Shown: piece by piece, positions 16,641 to 25,007 of the stretch | How positions within the stretch are numbered: position 1 is the first letter of the stretch | Layout of the letters: every line of letters begins with the position of its first letter | Assembly (NCBI GenBank): GCA_964551305.1 | Contig: CAZKBT010000035.1 | Location: forward strand, 1 to 36,125 | DNA length: 36,125 nt | Direction of reading: 5' to 3' | Origin: JBAZDC01 sp041654595 | GTDB lineage: Bacteria; Pseudomonadota; Gammaproteobacteria; Burkholderiales; Burkholderiaceae_B | Notes under the pieces: generated by a model | Database searches by the model: none | The model's input: only the letters and a program-made list of their open reading frames with translations | Told to the model about the DNA's origin: nothing | Program-made: the position numbers and the translations under genes

Positions 16641-18146
16641 GTGGCTCGCATTGCGGTCGGAGGTTTCCAGCACGAGACGAATTGCTTTGTCACGCAGACG
16701 ACGGATTTCGATTATTTCCTGAGCCATCGCGATCGGCCTCCCCTGGTGAGGGGGGGCGAGCTATTGCGTTGGCTGAACGGCACGACATTTGCCATGGCCG
16801 GATTTCTGCGCGAAATGGGAACGCAAGCGCGCGCCACGATCGTGCCGCTGGTTTGGGCGAGCGGCGGCGCGGGGGGCACGGTGACGCGTGATGCGTTCGA
16901 GCGCATCACGGGCGAATTGATCGGCGCGCTTTCGGTGTCCCTGCCCGTGGATGCGGTGTATCTGGACCTTCACGGCGCCATGGTCAGCGAGGATTTCGAG
17001 GACGGCGAAGGCGAGTTGTTGCGCAGAGTGCGAGCCGCGGTCGGCCCGGCGGTGCCTATCGTGGCTAGTCTGGACTACCACGGCAATGTCACGCCCGGTA
17101 TGGTGGCCATGGCGGACGGGCTGATTGGTTATCGCACGTATCCGCACGTCGACCGCGTGGAGACCGGCGTCGCCTCGGCCAAGGTGCTGTCGACGTTGCT
17201 CCGATCAGGCCGGCCGGCTGGACGGGCATTGCGCAAGATGCCGTTTCTCATTCCCCTGAACGATCAATCGACGCTGGTGGAGCCCTCGCGCGGCATCGCG
17301 CGGCGCGCTCGCATTCTGGATGGTGATCTGTTCAGCTTGTCGTATCTTGCCGGCTTTCCTCCTTCGGATCTGCTTGATTGCGGGCCCGCGGTGGTAGCGT
17401 ATGGGGCTACTCAGCAAGCCGCCGATGCGGCGGCCGATGCGCTGGCCTCTGAGATAGAAGCGAAAGAAGGCGAGTTTGCCCAGGCCATGTTGCCGGTCAA
17501 GGAAGGTGTTGCCAAGGCGATCGAGGCAAGCAAGTCCGGCGGTCCGCCCGTCGTGCTGGCCGACACGCAGGATAACCCCGGGTGCGGGGGCACCGCCGAT
17601 ACGACGGGCGTATTGGCCGAGCTCGTAGCCCAGGGCGCCGAGCATGCCGCCCTGGGCTATTTCTGTGATCCGGAAGCGGCCGAGGCCGCGCATGCCGCCG
17701 GCGTAGGCGCCGACATTGTCCTGGACCTGGGAGGCCGTCACGGGCCGGCCGGCGTCGAGCCATTTCATGCGACGTTTCGGGTGCGGGCGCTGTCAAACGG
17801 GCAACTGCGCACCACGGGACCGGTGTCGGGCAACCGGAATGTCGATTTGGGGGCGATGGCGTTGCTTGTCACCGGCGGCGTCTCGATTGCCGTGACGTCC
17901 AAGCGTTTTCAAGCGCACGATGCCGCTCCGTTCGAGGCGCTGGGCATCGACCCGATCGAGCAGTCAATACTGGTCCTGAAGAGCACATGCCATTTTCGCG
18001 CCGTGTTCGAGCCGTTGGCGCAGGAGGTCATGGTGGTGCTGGCGCCCGGAGGCTATCTTGCGGACCCGGCCCGGTATCCCTATCGACGATTGCGCGCGGG
18101 GGTGCGTCTGCGGCCCTTGGGACCGTCGTTCGTCGCTCCATCCTAA
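16641..18146 (+). CDS. M81-family metallopeptidase (MlrC/microcystinase C-like)
   Basis: 501 residues, similar in layout to MlrC, the zinc enzyme that finishes microcystin breakdown. Zinc/active-site residues expected for the family are all visible: GGFQHETN (H11, E12), LDLHGAM (D109, H111), SLDYHGN (D145, H147) and RTYPHVD (H169). The second half has the MlrC C-terminal pattern DTQDNPGCGGTADTTGVL. The start is GTG at 16641 with an excellent AAAGGAGGAG ribosome site. It is followed after 37 bases by an M28 peptidase, forming an operon. Homologues occur in many bacteria that never meet microcystin, so the real substrate is probably another peptide or amide. Confidence 0.92.
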   Translation: MARIAVGGFQHETNCFVTQTTDFDYFLSHRDRPPLVRGGELLRWLNGTTFAMAGFLREMGTQARATIVPLVWASGGAGGTVTRDAFERITGELIGALSVSLPVDAVYLDLHGAMVSEDFEDGEGELLRRVRAAVGPAVPIVASLDYHGNVTPGMVAMADGLIGYRTYPHVDRVETGVASAKVLSTLLRSGRPAGRALRKMPFLIPLNDQSTLVEPSRGIARRARILDGDLFSLSYLAGFPPSDLLDCGPAVVAYGATQQAADAAADALASEIEAKEGEFAQAMLPVKEGVAKAIEASKSGGPPVVLADTQDNPGCGGTADTTGVLAELVAQGAEHAALGYFCDPEAAEAAHAAGVGADIVLDLGGRHGPAGVEPFHATFRVRALSNGQLRTTGPVSGNRNVDLGAMALLVTGGVSIAVTSKRFQAHDAAPFEALGIDPIEQSILVLKSTCHFRAVFEPLAQEVMVVLAPGGYLADPARYPYRRLRAGVRLRPLGPSFVAPS

Positions 18147-18183
18147 CAAGCGTCGGGTGCGGTGATACAAGGAGAAGAAGAGC

Positions 18184-19968
18184 ATGGAGAAAACCGAGGA
18201 AAAGAAGCTTCACGCCATCTTGGGGGAGCTCAGCGTCGAACGCATACGGCGGGACGTCGAGCGGATCGCCAAGGATATTCCGTCGCGATTGGCGGGCTCC
18301 GAAAACGGCAAACGCATGGCCGAATATAGTCTGGACAGGCTGCGAGAGGCCGGCGTGCGGTCCAGGATGGATGAATTTCCAGGGCTGGTCAGTTTTCCCG
18401 AGCCGGGCTCGATAGAAATCCTGGGCACGCGCGGCGCGAAAGATAGTATTGCGGGCCATACATTGGGCCACAGTCCCTCCACCTCCGAAGACGGGCTGGA
18501 GGCGCAGGTCATCTATATCGGCTCGGGCAGTCTCGCGGACTACCAGGGACAAGACGCGCGAGGAAAAATCACGCTGTCCGAGCTGTCGTATCATCCGGCC
18601 AGGCAGGAGAAGCTGCGCATCTCGGCCGAGCAAGGCGCCGTCGGCTGCATCATGATGAACTGGGGGCCGCCCGACAATCCGGCCATCCCTTTCGGGTCCG
18701 TCAAGGCCGCCTGGGGCACGCCGACGCCCGCCGCCTTTGCTGGCGAAATGCCGGCACTGCCATGCGTGGGTGTTTCCCGCGCGGACGGGTTGCGCTTGCG
18801 GGACCTGATTCAGCAGGGGGCGCTGCGCGCGCGCATGCATGCCAAGGCCGACAATGCATGGAGACCTGTGCAGAACACCATCGGTGAAATCGGCGGCGGC
18901 GAGCGCGATCTCGTGGTGGCCGGCGGCCACCAGGACTCATGGTTCGGTCCGCAGGCGACGGACAATGCGTCCGGCTCGGCGTGCCTGCTGGAGTTGGCGC
19001 GTGTGTTCAATCGTCACAGCGACGCCCTGGCGCGGGATCTGCTGTTCGGATTTTGGACCGGCCATGAAACCGGCACCATGATAGGATCGACCCGATTCGT
19101 CGACCGGAATTGGCATCGGTTGCGCCATCACGCCGTGGCCTACTTGCAAATCGATCAGCCTTCGTGCGCGGGCACCACCCAATGGAGCACGGCGTCCAAT
19201 ATCCAGTTGCGCCGCTTCCATCAGGAAATCGAAGAAAAGGCGCTCGATGGCCGCGTCCATTCATGGCGGGCCAGCGCCAAAGTGGGCGATGCGTCTTTCG
19301 TGGGACTGGGGGTTCCCATGTTCGTCGGGCAAGGCGCGTTCACGCCGCAGGAACTACAGGCCAGCGCCCTGGCCACTTACGGGTGGTGGCATCATTCCGT
19401 GGAAAACACCCTGGACAAAATCGACTGGGAATTCATGTCGACTCATATCCGGATTTACGCGGAGTATTTGTACCGGCTATGCACGCGACCGCTGCTGCCG
19501 TTCGAGTTCGTCGGCCTGGCCCAGGGGTTGCGGGAGCGGTTGGAGACCTTGGACGATTTGAAGTCCGGCCTGGATTTGGATTTTCCTCTGGCGCAGGCGA
19601 GAATGCTTGCCAAACAGGCGGAGCGGTTGGATGCCGCGACAGCCGGGTGGCGTGCACGTTGCGATCGAGGCGCGAACGACGTCGACGCGGTGCGTGGCTT
19701 GAATCATTGCATGCGCATGTTGAATCAGCTCCTGCTTCCGTTGCAGAATACGATAAAGGGAAGGTTTGGGCACGATCCCTATGGCTTTGCACCACTATCC
19801 ACGTCGATTCCGTTGCTTTACGATGTATCGGCGTTGAAAGAGTTGCGTTGTGACGACGAACGCTACTGGATGCTTGAGACCGAGCTGGTCCGGGCTTCGA
19901 ATCATGTGGGGGAAGTTCTTGAAACCGCGCGTTTGCTGGTAGAGAAAACCTTGCGTGGCGTTGCCTGA
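18184..19968 (+). CDS. M28-family metallopeptidase with altered catalytic motif
   Basis: 594 residues. An N-terminal helical segment, a PA-type insert (about 75-215) and an M28 catalytic domain resembling glutamate carboxypeptidase II. Zn ligands can be placed: H249 (GGHQDSW), D260 (TDNASG), E295, D324 (LQIDQPS) and H404 (WWHHSVEN). The EE pair that normally holds the catalytic base followed by a metal ligand (as in WDAEEFG) reads GHETG here, so the base position is His294. The protein may be catalytically different or inactive. A C-terminal helical region (about 440-590) resembles the dimerisation domain of that family. There is no signal peptide, so it is cytoplasmic. The ATG at 18184 has AGGAG upstream. 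It is co-transcribed with the M81 peptidase. Confidence 0.87.
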   Translation: MEKTEEKKLHAILGELSVERIRRDVERIAKDIPSRLAGSENGKRMAEYSLDRLREAGVRSRMDEFPGLVSFPEPGSIEILGTRGAKDSIAGHTLGHSPSTSEDGLEAQVIYIGSGSLADYQGQDARGKITLSELSYHPARQEKLRISAEQGAVGCIMMNWGPPDNPAIPFGSVKAAWGTPTPAAFAGEMPALPCVGVSRADGLRLRDLIQQGALRARMHAKADNAWRPVQNTIGEIGGGERDLVVAGGHQDSWFGPQATDNASGSACLLELARVFNRHSDALARDLLFGFWTGHETGTMIGSTRFVDRNWHRLRHHAVAYLQIDQPSCAGTTQWSTASNIQLRRFHQEIEEKALDGRVHSWRASAKVGDASFVGLGVPMFVGQGAFTPQELQASALATYGWWHHSVENTLDKIDWEFMSTHIRIYAEYLYRLCTRPLLPFEFVGLAQGLRERLETLDDLKSGLDLDFPLAQARMLAKQAERLDAATAGWRARCDRGANDVDAVRGLNHCMRMLNQLLLPLQNTIKGRFGHDPYGFAPLSTSIPLLYDVSALKELRCDDERYWMLETELVRASNHVGEVLETARLLVEKTLRGVA

Positions 19969-19989
19969 GCATGGCGGCATCGCTCAGGC
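19963..19989. repeat. Hairpin GCCTGAGC/GCTCAGGC at the end of the M28 gene
   Basis: An 8-bp stem (19963-19970 with 19982-19989) with an 11-base loop overlaps the stop codon of the M28 gene and sits between convergent genes. No U-run follows; a weak terminator at best. Confidence 0.35.
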
Positions 19990-20018
19990 GCCGGCGGCGG
20001 CGATGCAACGATGCCGTG

Positions 20019-20918
20019 TCATCCCATCGACAGAGGCTCGGCGGCCTTCTTTAGGATCCAGTTTCGGAAGATGGCGACCTTGCGGGGAACCCGAAGCTTC
20101 TCCGGATACACTAGATGATAGGCCAGAGTATGCTTCGCCCGGAGCGTGAAGGGAGCGATGAGCGTACCTTGTTGCAGCTCCGGCTGGATGAGCGCCGGGT
20201 GCGCCATCGCCAGTCCCAGGCCTTCGACCGCCGCCTGGTAGCTCAGGATCGAGTTTTGGAACATGAGTCGCCGCGCTGGTTGCAGTCGTTTGTGCCCGGC
20301 CGCGGTCAGCCATGTTCGCCAGTCGTCTCGCCGATAAAAACTATAGATGAAGGGGTAGTCGCCCAGGTCGCCGGGTGTGCGCAAGGGCGGACCGTTGCGC
20401 AACAGCTTGGGCGAGCAGACCGGATACATTTCGTCGGGAAGCAGTTCGTCCATGCCTACGCCTTGCAGGGGCGGTATGCCGAAATGGATGGCCAGGTCCA
20501 CATTGCCCATTCCAAAATCGATCGATAGCGGCGAGGTAATGAGATTGACCGTGCAGTCGGGATGCTGTGTGTTGAAGTCCGGTAACCGGGGTAACAGCCA
20601 ACGCAGCGCGAACGTTGCGTAGCATTGGACGTTCAAGGTGTCGTAGGCGTTTCTGCGCAGGAGCTCGTCGGTGGCGTCGGCCAGCAGTCCCAAGGCTTGG
20701 TGGGCGGCTTCGTAGTAGCGCACGCCGGCCGGGGTCAGTCGTACCGAAGAGTGATCGCGATCGAACAGGCGCACGTCTAGGACGTTCTCGAGCACCATGA
20801 TCTGCCGACTGACCGCTGCCTGGGTGACGTTCAATTCCTGGGCGGCCCGGGCGAAGTTTTCGTGTCGGGCCGCCGCTTCGAAAGTACGCAAGGGGTTGAG
20901 CGGTGGCAATCGTCGCAT
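20019..20918 (-). CDS. LysR-family transcriptional regulator, GcvA-like
   Basis: 299 residues. N-terminal winged HTH (about 5-65; LPPLNPLRTFEAAARHENFARAAQELNVTQ... is the GcvA/AmpR-type start) and a C-terminal substrate-binding domain from about 95. It diverges from the SDR gene at 21051 across 132 bases that contain an inverted repeat CTATTG-N13-CAATAG. LysR proteins usually control the divergent neighbour, so the SDR and downstream genes are the likely targets. The ATG is at 20918. Effector not predictable. Confidence 0.93.
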   Translation of the reverse strand: MRRLPPLNPLRTFEAAARHENFARAAQELNVTQAAVSRQIMVLENVLDVRLFDRDHSSVRLTPAGVRYYEAAHQALGLLADATDELLRRNAYDTLNVQCYATFALRWLLPRLPDFNTQHPDCTVNLITSPLSIDFGMGNVDLAIHFGIPPLQGVGMDELLPDEMYPVCSPKLLRNGPPLRTPGDLGDYPFIYSFYRRDDWRTWLTAAGHKRLQPARRLMFQNSILSYQAAVEGLGLAMAHPALIQPELQQGTLIAPFTLRAKHTLAYHLVYPEKLRVPRKVAIFRNWILKKAAEPLSMG

Positions 20919-20959
20919 GAACAGGCCCGTGGAGTTTGTGCCCGAGAAAATGTCGGGCC

Positions 20960-20991
20960 AGTATAACTATTGGGAAGTTGATGCGCAATAG
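20960..20991. promoter_or_regulatory. Candidate LysR site and overlapping promoters between LysR and SDR genes
   Basis: CTATTG (20967-20972) and CAATAG (20986-20991) are inverted with a 13-base spacer. On the minus strand TTGCGC (20988 to 20983), 17 bases, TATACT (20965 to 20960) could be the LysR promoter. On the plus strand TTGATG (20978-20983), 17 bases, GAAAAT (21001-21006) is a weak candidate for the SDR. Confidence 0.35.
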
Positions 20992-21050
20992 AGCAAATAT
21001 GAAAATGGCCAAGTGTGCCTTTCACTATTTTTCATAGGAGTGCTGCGTTC

Positions 21051-21806
21051 ATGTCCACCGTAGATAGCCGCCCCAAAGCCCTTGTGACCGGCGCCGCGCG
21101 CGGGATAGGGCAAGCCAGTGCCGTTGCGCTGTTGAAACGGGGTTTCGATGTCGTCTTGGTCGACAAGCAGGCCGACGTGCTGGAGGAAACCGCGCACCTG
21201 TTGTCGGATTTGGGAAAAGTCCTTCCCCTGGTCTGCAACGTGGCCGACTTCGGACTGGTGCAGAAGCTGGGGGCTCAGGCGATAAGGGACTGGGGGCCGA
21301 TGGATGTGCTGGTGAACAATGCCGGCGCGCCGTCGCCCAAGCGTCTGCTCGATATCTCGGAGGCCGAATGGGACGACGCGATAGCGGTCAATCTCAAGGG
21401 CTGCTTCAACTGGTGCAAAGCCTTGGCACCCGCCATGTATGAGGGCCGCGGCGGCCGCATCGTGATTATTTCGTCGGTCAGCGCTCAAACAGGGGCGGGG
21501 CCCACCGCGGTGAGCAAGATCGCCTACTGCGCGGCGAAGGCCGGGCTGCTTGGCATGACGCGCGGATTGGCGCGTGAATTGGCGCCCAAGGTGCTTGTCA
21601 ACGCCATATGTCCCGGCATCACCGATACGGCGCAAACCCGTGACCGCATCGCGTCTCAATATGACCGGATCGTGCAACAAGTGCCCCTGGGCCGCTTGGG
21701 CACCCCCGAAGACATCGCGGAGGTCGTGGCGTTTCTTGCCGGCGCCGAGCCGATGTTCATCAACGGGGAAATCATCGACGTGGATGGAGGCCAGTACATA
21801 AATTGA
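21051..21806 (+). CDS. Short-chain dehydrogenase/reductase (SDR)
   Basis: 251 residues, the classical SDR length. NAD(P)-binding GAARGIG (14-20), NNAG (89-92), Asn114, Ser near 142 and the YxxxK pair Y159/K163 are all present. Asp38 at the end of the second beta strand favours NAD(H) over NADP(H). The C-terminus EIIDVDGGQYIN is FabG-like, so a hydroxyacyl or alcohol dehydrogenase role fits the CoA-thioester genes that follow. The frame extends to 21015, but the ATG at 21051 has AGGAG ten bases upstream and begins the fold. The stop region overlaps a possible TTG of the next LysR gene (ATTGA). Confidence 0.93.
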   Translation: MSTVDSRPKALVTGAARGIGQASAVALLKRGFDVVLVDKQADVLEETAHLLSDLGKVLPLVCNVADFGLVQKLGAQAIRDWGPMDVLVNNAGAPSPKRLLDISEAEWDDAIAVNLKGCFNWCKALAPAMYEGRGGRIVIISSVSAQTGAGPTAVSKIAYCAAKAGLLGMTRGLARELAPKVLVNAICPGITDTAQTRDRIASQYDRIVQQVPLGRLGTPEDIAEVVAFLAGAEPMFINGEIIDVDGGQYIN

Positions 21807-21820
21807 CCGGCCCAAAGTAC

Positions 21821-22708
21821 ATGGATATCGACACGCTGGAAACATTTGTCGCCGCCGTCGAGGAAAAAAGTCTTTCCCGGGCGGCCGAGCGTCAGAACGT
21901 CGTCGTTTCCGCCGCCAGCAAGCGGATTACCACGCTGGAGAGGCGCTTGAATAGAAAGCTTCTCCTTCGCCATGGCCGTGGCGTGGAGCCGACGTCGGCG
22001 GGAAAGCTGCTCTACTTGCGGGCCAAGTCCATCCTGAGCAATATCGAGTGCACCGAGATGGCCGTCAGCCATTTCTCCGCCGACGGCCAGGCGAAGATCC
22101 GCCTTGCGGCCAATCCTTCGACTATCTTGCAGTTTCTGCCTCGGCGTATCACGCGGTTCCTGGCGGATCGCCCCCATGTCAGCATCGACCTGCTCGAGGC
22201 GCATAGCTACGATATCCCGCGCATGGTCATCGAAGGAGCCACGGGTCTAGGCATTTACCATGCCAGGTATCCCGCCATGGGCGTAAGCTCGTTTCCGTTT
22301 TGTACGGATCGCGTCGCTCTCGTGGTGCCGGTCGGCCATCCGCTTGCCCAGCGGTCGGCCATCCGCCTCGAGGACGCCCTGGACTACGACATACTGGGCT
22401 ATTTCCCTCAGCATTCTTTGGATAAATTCCTGGCGTATATCGGGCCGAGCTTGTCGCGCCCGCCCAATGTAAAGCTGCAAGTGTCCAACTTCGAAGCCAG
22501 ATGCGTAATGATACGAGAAGGGTTGGGAGTGGGCGTGCTGCCGGAGGGAATTGCGCAGCGCTATCTGGCGCCGCTGGGCCTGGCCATGGTCAAGCTGGAA
22601 GACGATTGGGCGCAGCGCCAGTTTTTCATATGCGTAAAGGATCACGGCGACCGCAGCGAGGCCATGCAGGAACTGCTGGATTTTCTTCTTGCTTCCCGAA
22701 ACGACTGA
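21821..22708 (+). CDS. LysR-family transcriptional regulator
   Basis: 295 residues from the ATG at 21821 (MDIDTLETFVAAVEEKSLSRAAE, the usual LysR start). HTH about 3-60 with VVVSAASKRITTLERRL, effector domain from about 87. A TTG at 21803 overlapping the SDR stop would add six residues and give translational coupling; the ATG matches family starts better, although neither has a strong ribosome site. It is codirectional with the SDR and lies directly before the acyl-CoA ligase, so it may govern the ligase-dehydrogenase pair. Effector unknown. Confidence 0.9.
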   Translation: MDIDTLETFVAAVEEKSLSRAAERQNVVVSAASKRITTLERRLNRKLLLRHGRGVEPTSAGKLLYLRAKSILSNIECTEMAVSHFSADGQAKIRLAANPSTILQFLPRRITRFLADRPHVSIDLLEAHSYDIPRMVIEGATGLGIYHARYPAMGVSSFPFCTDRVALVVPVGHPLAQRSAIRLEDALDYDILGYFPQHSLDKFLAYIGPSLSRPPNVKLQVSNFEARCVMIREGLGVGVLPEGIAQRYLAPLGLAMVKLEDDWAQRQFFICVKDHGDRSEAMQELLDFLLASRND

Positions 22709-22874
22709 CCCGGGCCGCCTGCGTTGTTCATGCCCTGGTATTGCGCGATTCAGCACGCCCTGACACTTACCAGAAAGAAGGGGTTCTCTTATTTTCAACC
22801 CTTTCCGACGTGCGGGTCTTTACACTTTGTCCATGGTCTCGGGCCAGTGTCGCCATGCCTGTGGAAGAATACCA

Positions 22875-24974
22875 ATGACATCTGAGTTTCGTTCGTTTGC
22901 CAAGGCTTTGCTGGATCCCGACTCGGTCGCGCTCGTGGGAGTTTCGGGCGATCCCAAGAAGAACACGGCGCGGCCCCTGCGTTTTATGCGTAGACATGGT
23001 TACGGCGGAAGAATATTTCCCGTCAATGCCGCTCGCCGCCGCGTCATGGACGAGCCGGCATGGCCAAGCGTGGACGCATTGCCGCAGGCGGTGGATCATG
23101 TGTTCGTCATGGTATCCGCCGACCAGGTCATGGACGTCCTGGAGCAAAGTGCGAGAAATGGTGCGCGAGTGGTGACCATCTATTCGGACGGTTTCGGCGA
23201 GTCCGGCCCCCAGGGGCGGGATCGGCAACGCGAGCTGATCGAGCGCGCCGGACAGCTTGGTGTGCGCATACTTGGGCCGAACAGCATTGGCATCGCGAAC
23301 TTGCATTCGGGCGCCATTGTGTCGGTAAATGCCGTCTTCGAGATGCCCGAGCTGAGGAAAGGGCACGCGGCAATCGTGTCGCAAAGCGGCTCGATGATGG
23401 GCTCGTTGCTGTCGCGCGCCGCGTCCAGAGGGATGGGGTTCGCCAAGTCTGTTTCGGTCGGCAATGAGAGCGATATTTCCGTCGGCGAGGTCGTTGACGC
23501 CCTGGTGGACGATCCCCAGACCAAGGTCATTCTGCTATTCCTGGAAACGATACGGGACGCCGGCATTCTGGCGGCCGCCTTGAATCGAGCTCAAGCGGCG
23601 TGCAAGCCGGTCATCGTTTACAAGCTGGGCCGTTCCGAGGCGGGAGACGCCCTGGCCCAGTCCCATACCGGCGCCATGGCTGGCAATGACGCCGCCGTCG
23701 ATGCGTTTCTTCATGCGCACGGCGCCGTGCGTGTGCATATGCTCGAAACGCTGTTCGAGGCGGCGCCGCTATTACTGAACTATCCCGCCGCCGATTTACC
23801 GGCGGAACGCGCACCGAGAGTCGCGACCATCACGACCACGGGGGGCGGCGCCGCCACCGTAGTGGACAACCTGAGCCTGCGGGGGCTGCACGCGGTTTCG
23901 CCGCCGCTGGAATTCATCGCGGAGATGGCACAGCTTGGCCTGACTATCAAGCCGTCCCCCATCATCGACTTGACCTTGGCGGCTACCAGCGATCAGTATC
24001 GGATTTTACTCGAGCGATTGCTGCGCTCCGATTGGTGCGACGCCGTGCTTAGCGTAGGCGGTTCGTCGGCCCAATTTCATCCCGAACTGGTCCTGCAGCC
24101 TTTGATATCGGCGTCCAAGCCCGAGGGCAAGCCCTTAGTCGTTTTCTTTTCGCCCGACGCGCCCGAGTCTTTGCATCGCATGCACGAGCACGGACTGGCT
24201 GCCTTTCGCACCCCGGAGGCATGCGCGGATGCGTTGTCCGCCTATTTCAAACGCCGCGCGGCGATAACGCCGCGCGTACAGTCGCCATGGAGCTGGCCGG
24301 CGGATGCGCCGGTTGCCGAAGCATTGAACGAGTACGAGGCCTTGCAGGTATTTTCGGACTTGGGCATCCCCACGGTCAAGACGGAGCGGCTGGTCGACGG
24401 CGGGAACGAGATTCGCGATGTCATGTTTCCCGTCGTGGTCAAGGTGCTGTCGCGCGACATCGTCCATAAGACCGATGCCGGTGGCGTCAAGGTCGGGATC
24501 GGCTGCGCCGCGGCGTTGGACGAGGCCATTGCGCAAGTACGCGACAACGCGCGAGCGGCGCATCCAGGCGCCCGCATTGAAGGGGTGCTCGTGCAGGAAA
24601 TGAAGCCGCGCCTGCTCGAACTGATCCTGGGATATCGTCTCGATCCCATGGTGGGGCCCACGGTGCTGCTGGGCGCGGGCGGCATCACCGCCGAGCTGGC
24701 GCCGGATTTCTCATTGCGTATTGCACCCGTGTCGTTCGAGCAGGCATGGGAAATGATACTGGAGGTCCGCCAGACTCGGCTCATCCGCGGTTATCGCAAC
24801 CTGCCTCCAGGCGACTGCGCCGCGTTGGCGCGCGCCGTCTCGGATTTTTCCCGTCTCGCCGAGTGCGGGAGGCCGATCGTTCTGGAAGCGGAGATCAACC
24901 CCCTGTTCGTCAACACGGATGGCATCGTTGCCGTTGATGGCTTGTTGCGCATGCGCGTGGCTTCAGCCGACTAG
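22875..24974 (+). CDS. ADP-forming acyl-CoA synthetase (acetate-CoA ligase family, fused subunits)
   Basis: 699 residues. CoA-binding Rossmann domain (about 8-135, start LLDPDSVALVGVSGDPKKN), two succinyl-CoA-ligase-like flavodoxin domains (about 150-450) and a C-terminal ATP-grasp domain (about 475-699). The phosphohistidine loop SHTGAMAG gives His264, and VVVKVLSRDIVHKTDAGGVKVG carries the second conserved His of the ATP-grasp part. Such enzymes make an acyl-CoA from a free acid with ATP giving ADP and phosphate. It is followed after 33 bases by an acyl-CoA dehydrogenase, so it likely activates the acid that enters this pathway. Start: ATG 22875 with GGAAGA upstream; an in-frame ATG at 22827 has no support from the family. 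Confidence 0.92.
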   Translation: MTSEFRSFAKALLDPDSVALVGVSGDPKKNTARPLRFMRRHGYGGRIFPVNAARRRVMDEPAWPSVDALPQAVDHVFVMVSADQVMDVLEQSARNGARVVTIYSDGFGESGPQGRDRQRELIERAGQLGVRILGPNSIGIANLHSGAIVSVNAVFEMPELRKGHAAIVSQSGSMMGSLLSRAASRGMGFAKSVSVGNESDISVGEVVDALVDDPQTKVILLFLETIRDAGILAAALNRAQAACKPVIVYKLGRSEAGDALAQSHTGAMAGNDAAVDAFLHAHGAVRVHMLETLFEAAPLLLNYPAADLPAERAPRVATITTTGGGAATVVDNLSLRGLHAVSPPLEFIAEMAQLGLTIKPSPIIDLTLAATSDQYRILLERLLRSDWCDAVLSVGGSSAQFHPELVLQPLISASKPEGKPLVVFFSPDAPESLHRMHEHGLAAFRTPEACADALSAYFKRRAAITPRVQSPWSWPADAPVAEALNEYEALQVFSDLGIPTVKTERLVDGGNEIRDVMFPVVVKVLSRDIVHKTDAGGVKVGIGCAAALDEAIAQVRDNARAAHPGARIEGVLVQEMKPRLLELILGYRLDPMVGPTVLLGAGGITAELAPDFSLRIAPVSFEQAWEMILEVRQTRLIRGYRNLPPGDCAALARAVSDFSRLAECGRPIVLEAEINPLFVNTDGIVAVDGLLRMRVASAD

Positions 24975-25007
24975 ACATTTCTTTCCACGTTTTGCTTAGG
25001 CATGCTT

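Noticed and set aside
16641..18146. Calling the M81 gene a true microcystinase
   Set aside because: Active-site residues match MlrC, but mlrA and mlrB are absent and M81 proteins are widespread; only the family can be supported.
22767..22812. Imperfect inverted repeat (AAGGGGTT...AACCCTTT) after the second LysR gene
   Set aside because: One mismatch and no U-tract after the stem; could not be called a terminator with confidence.
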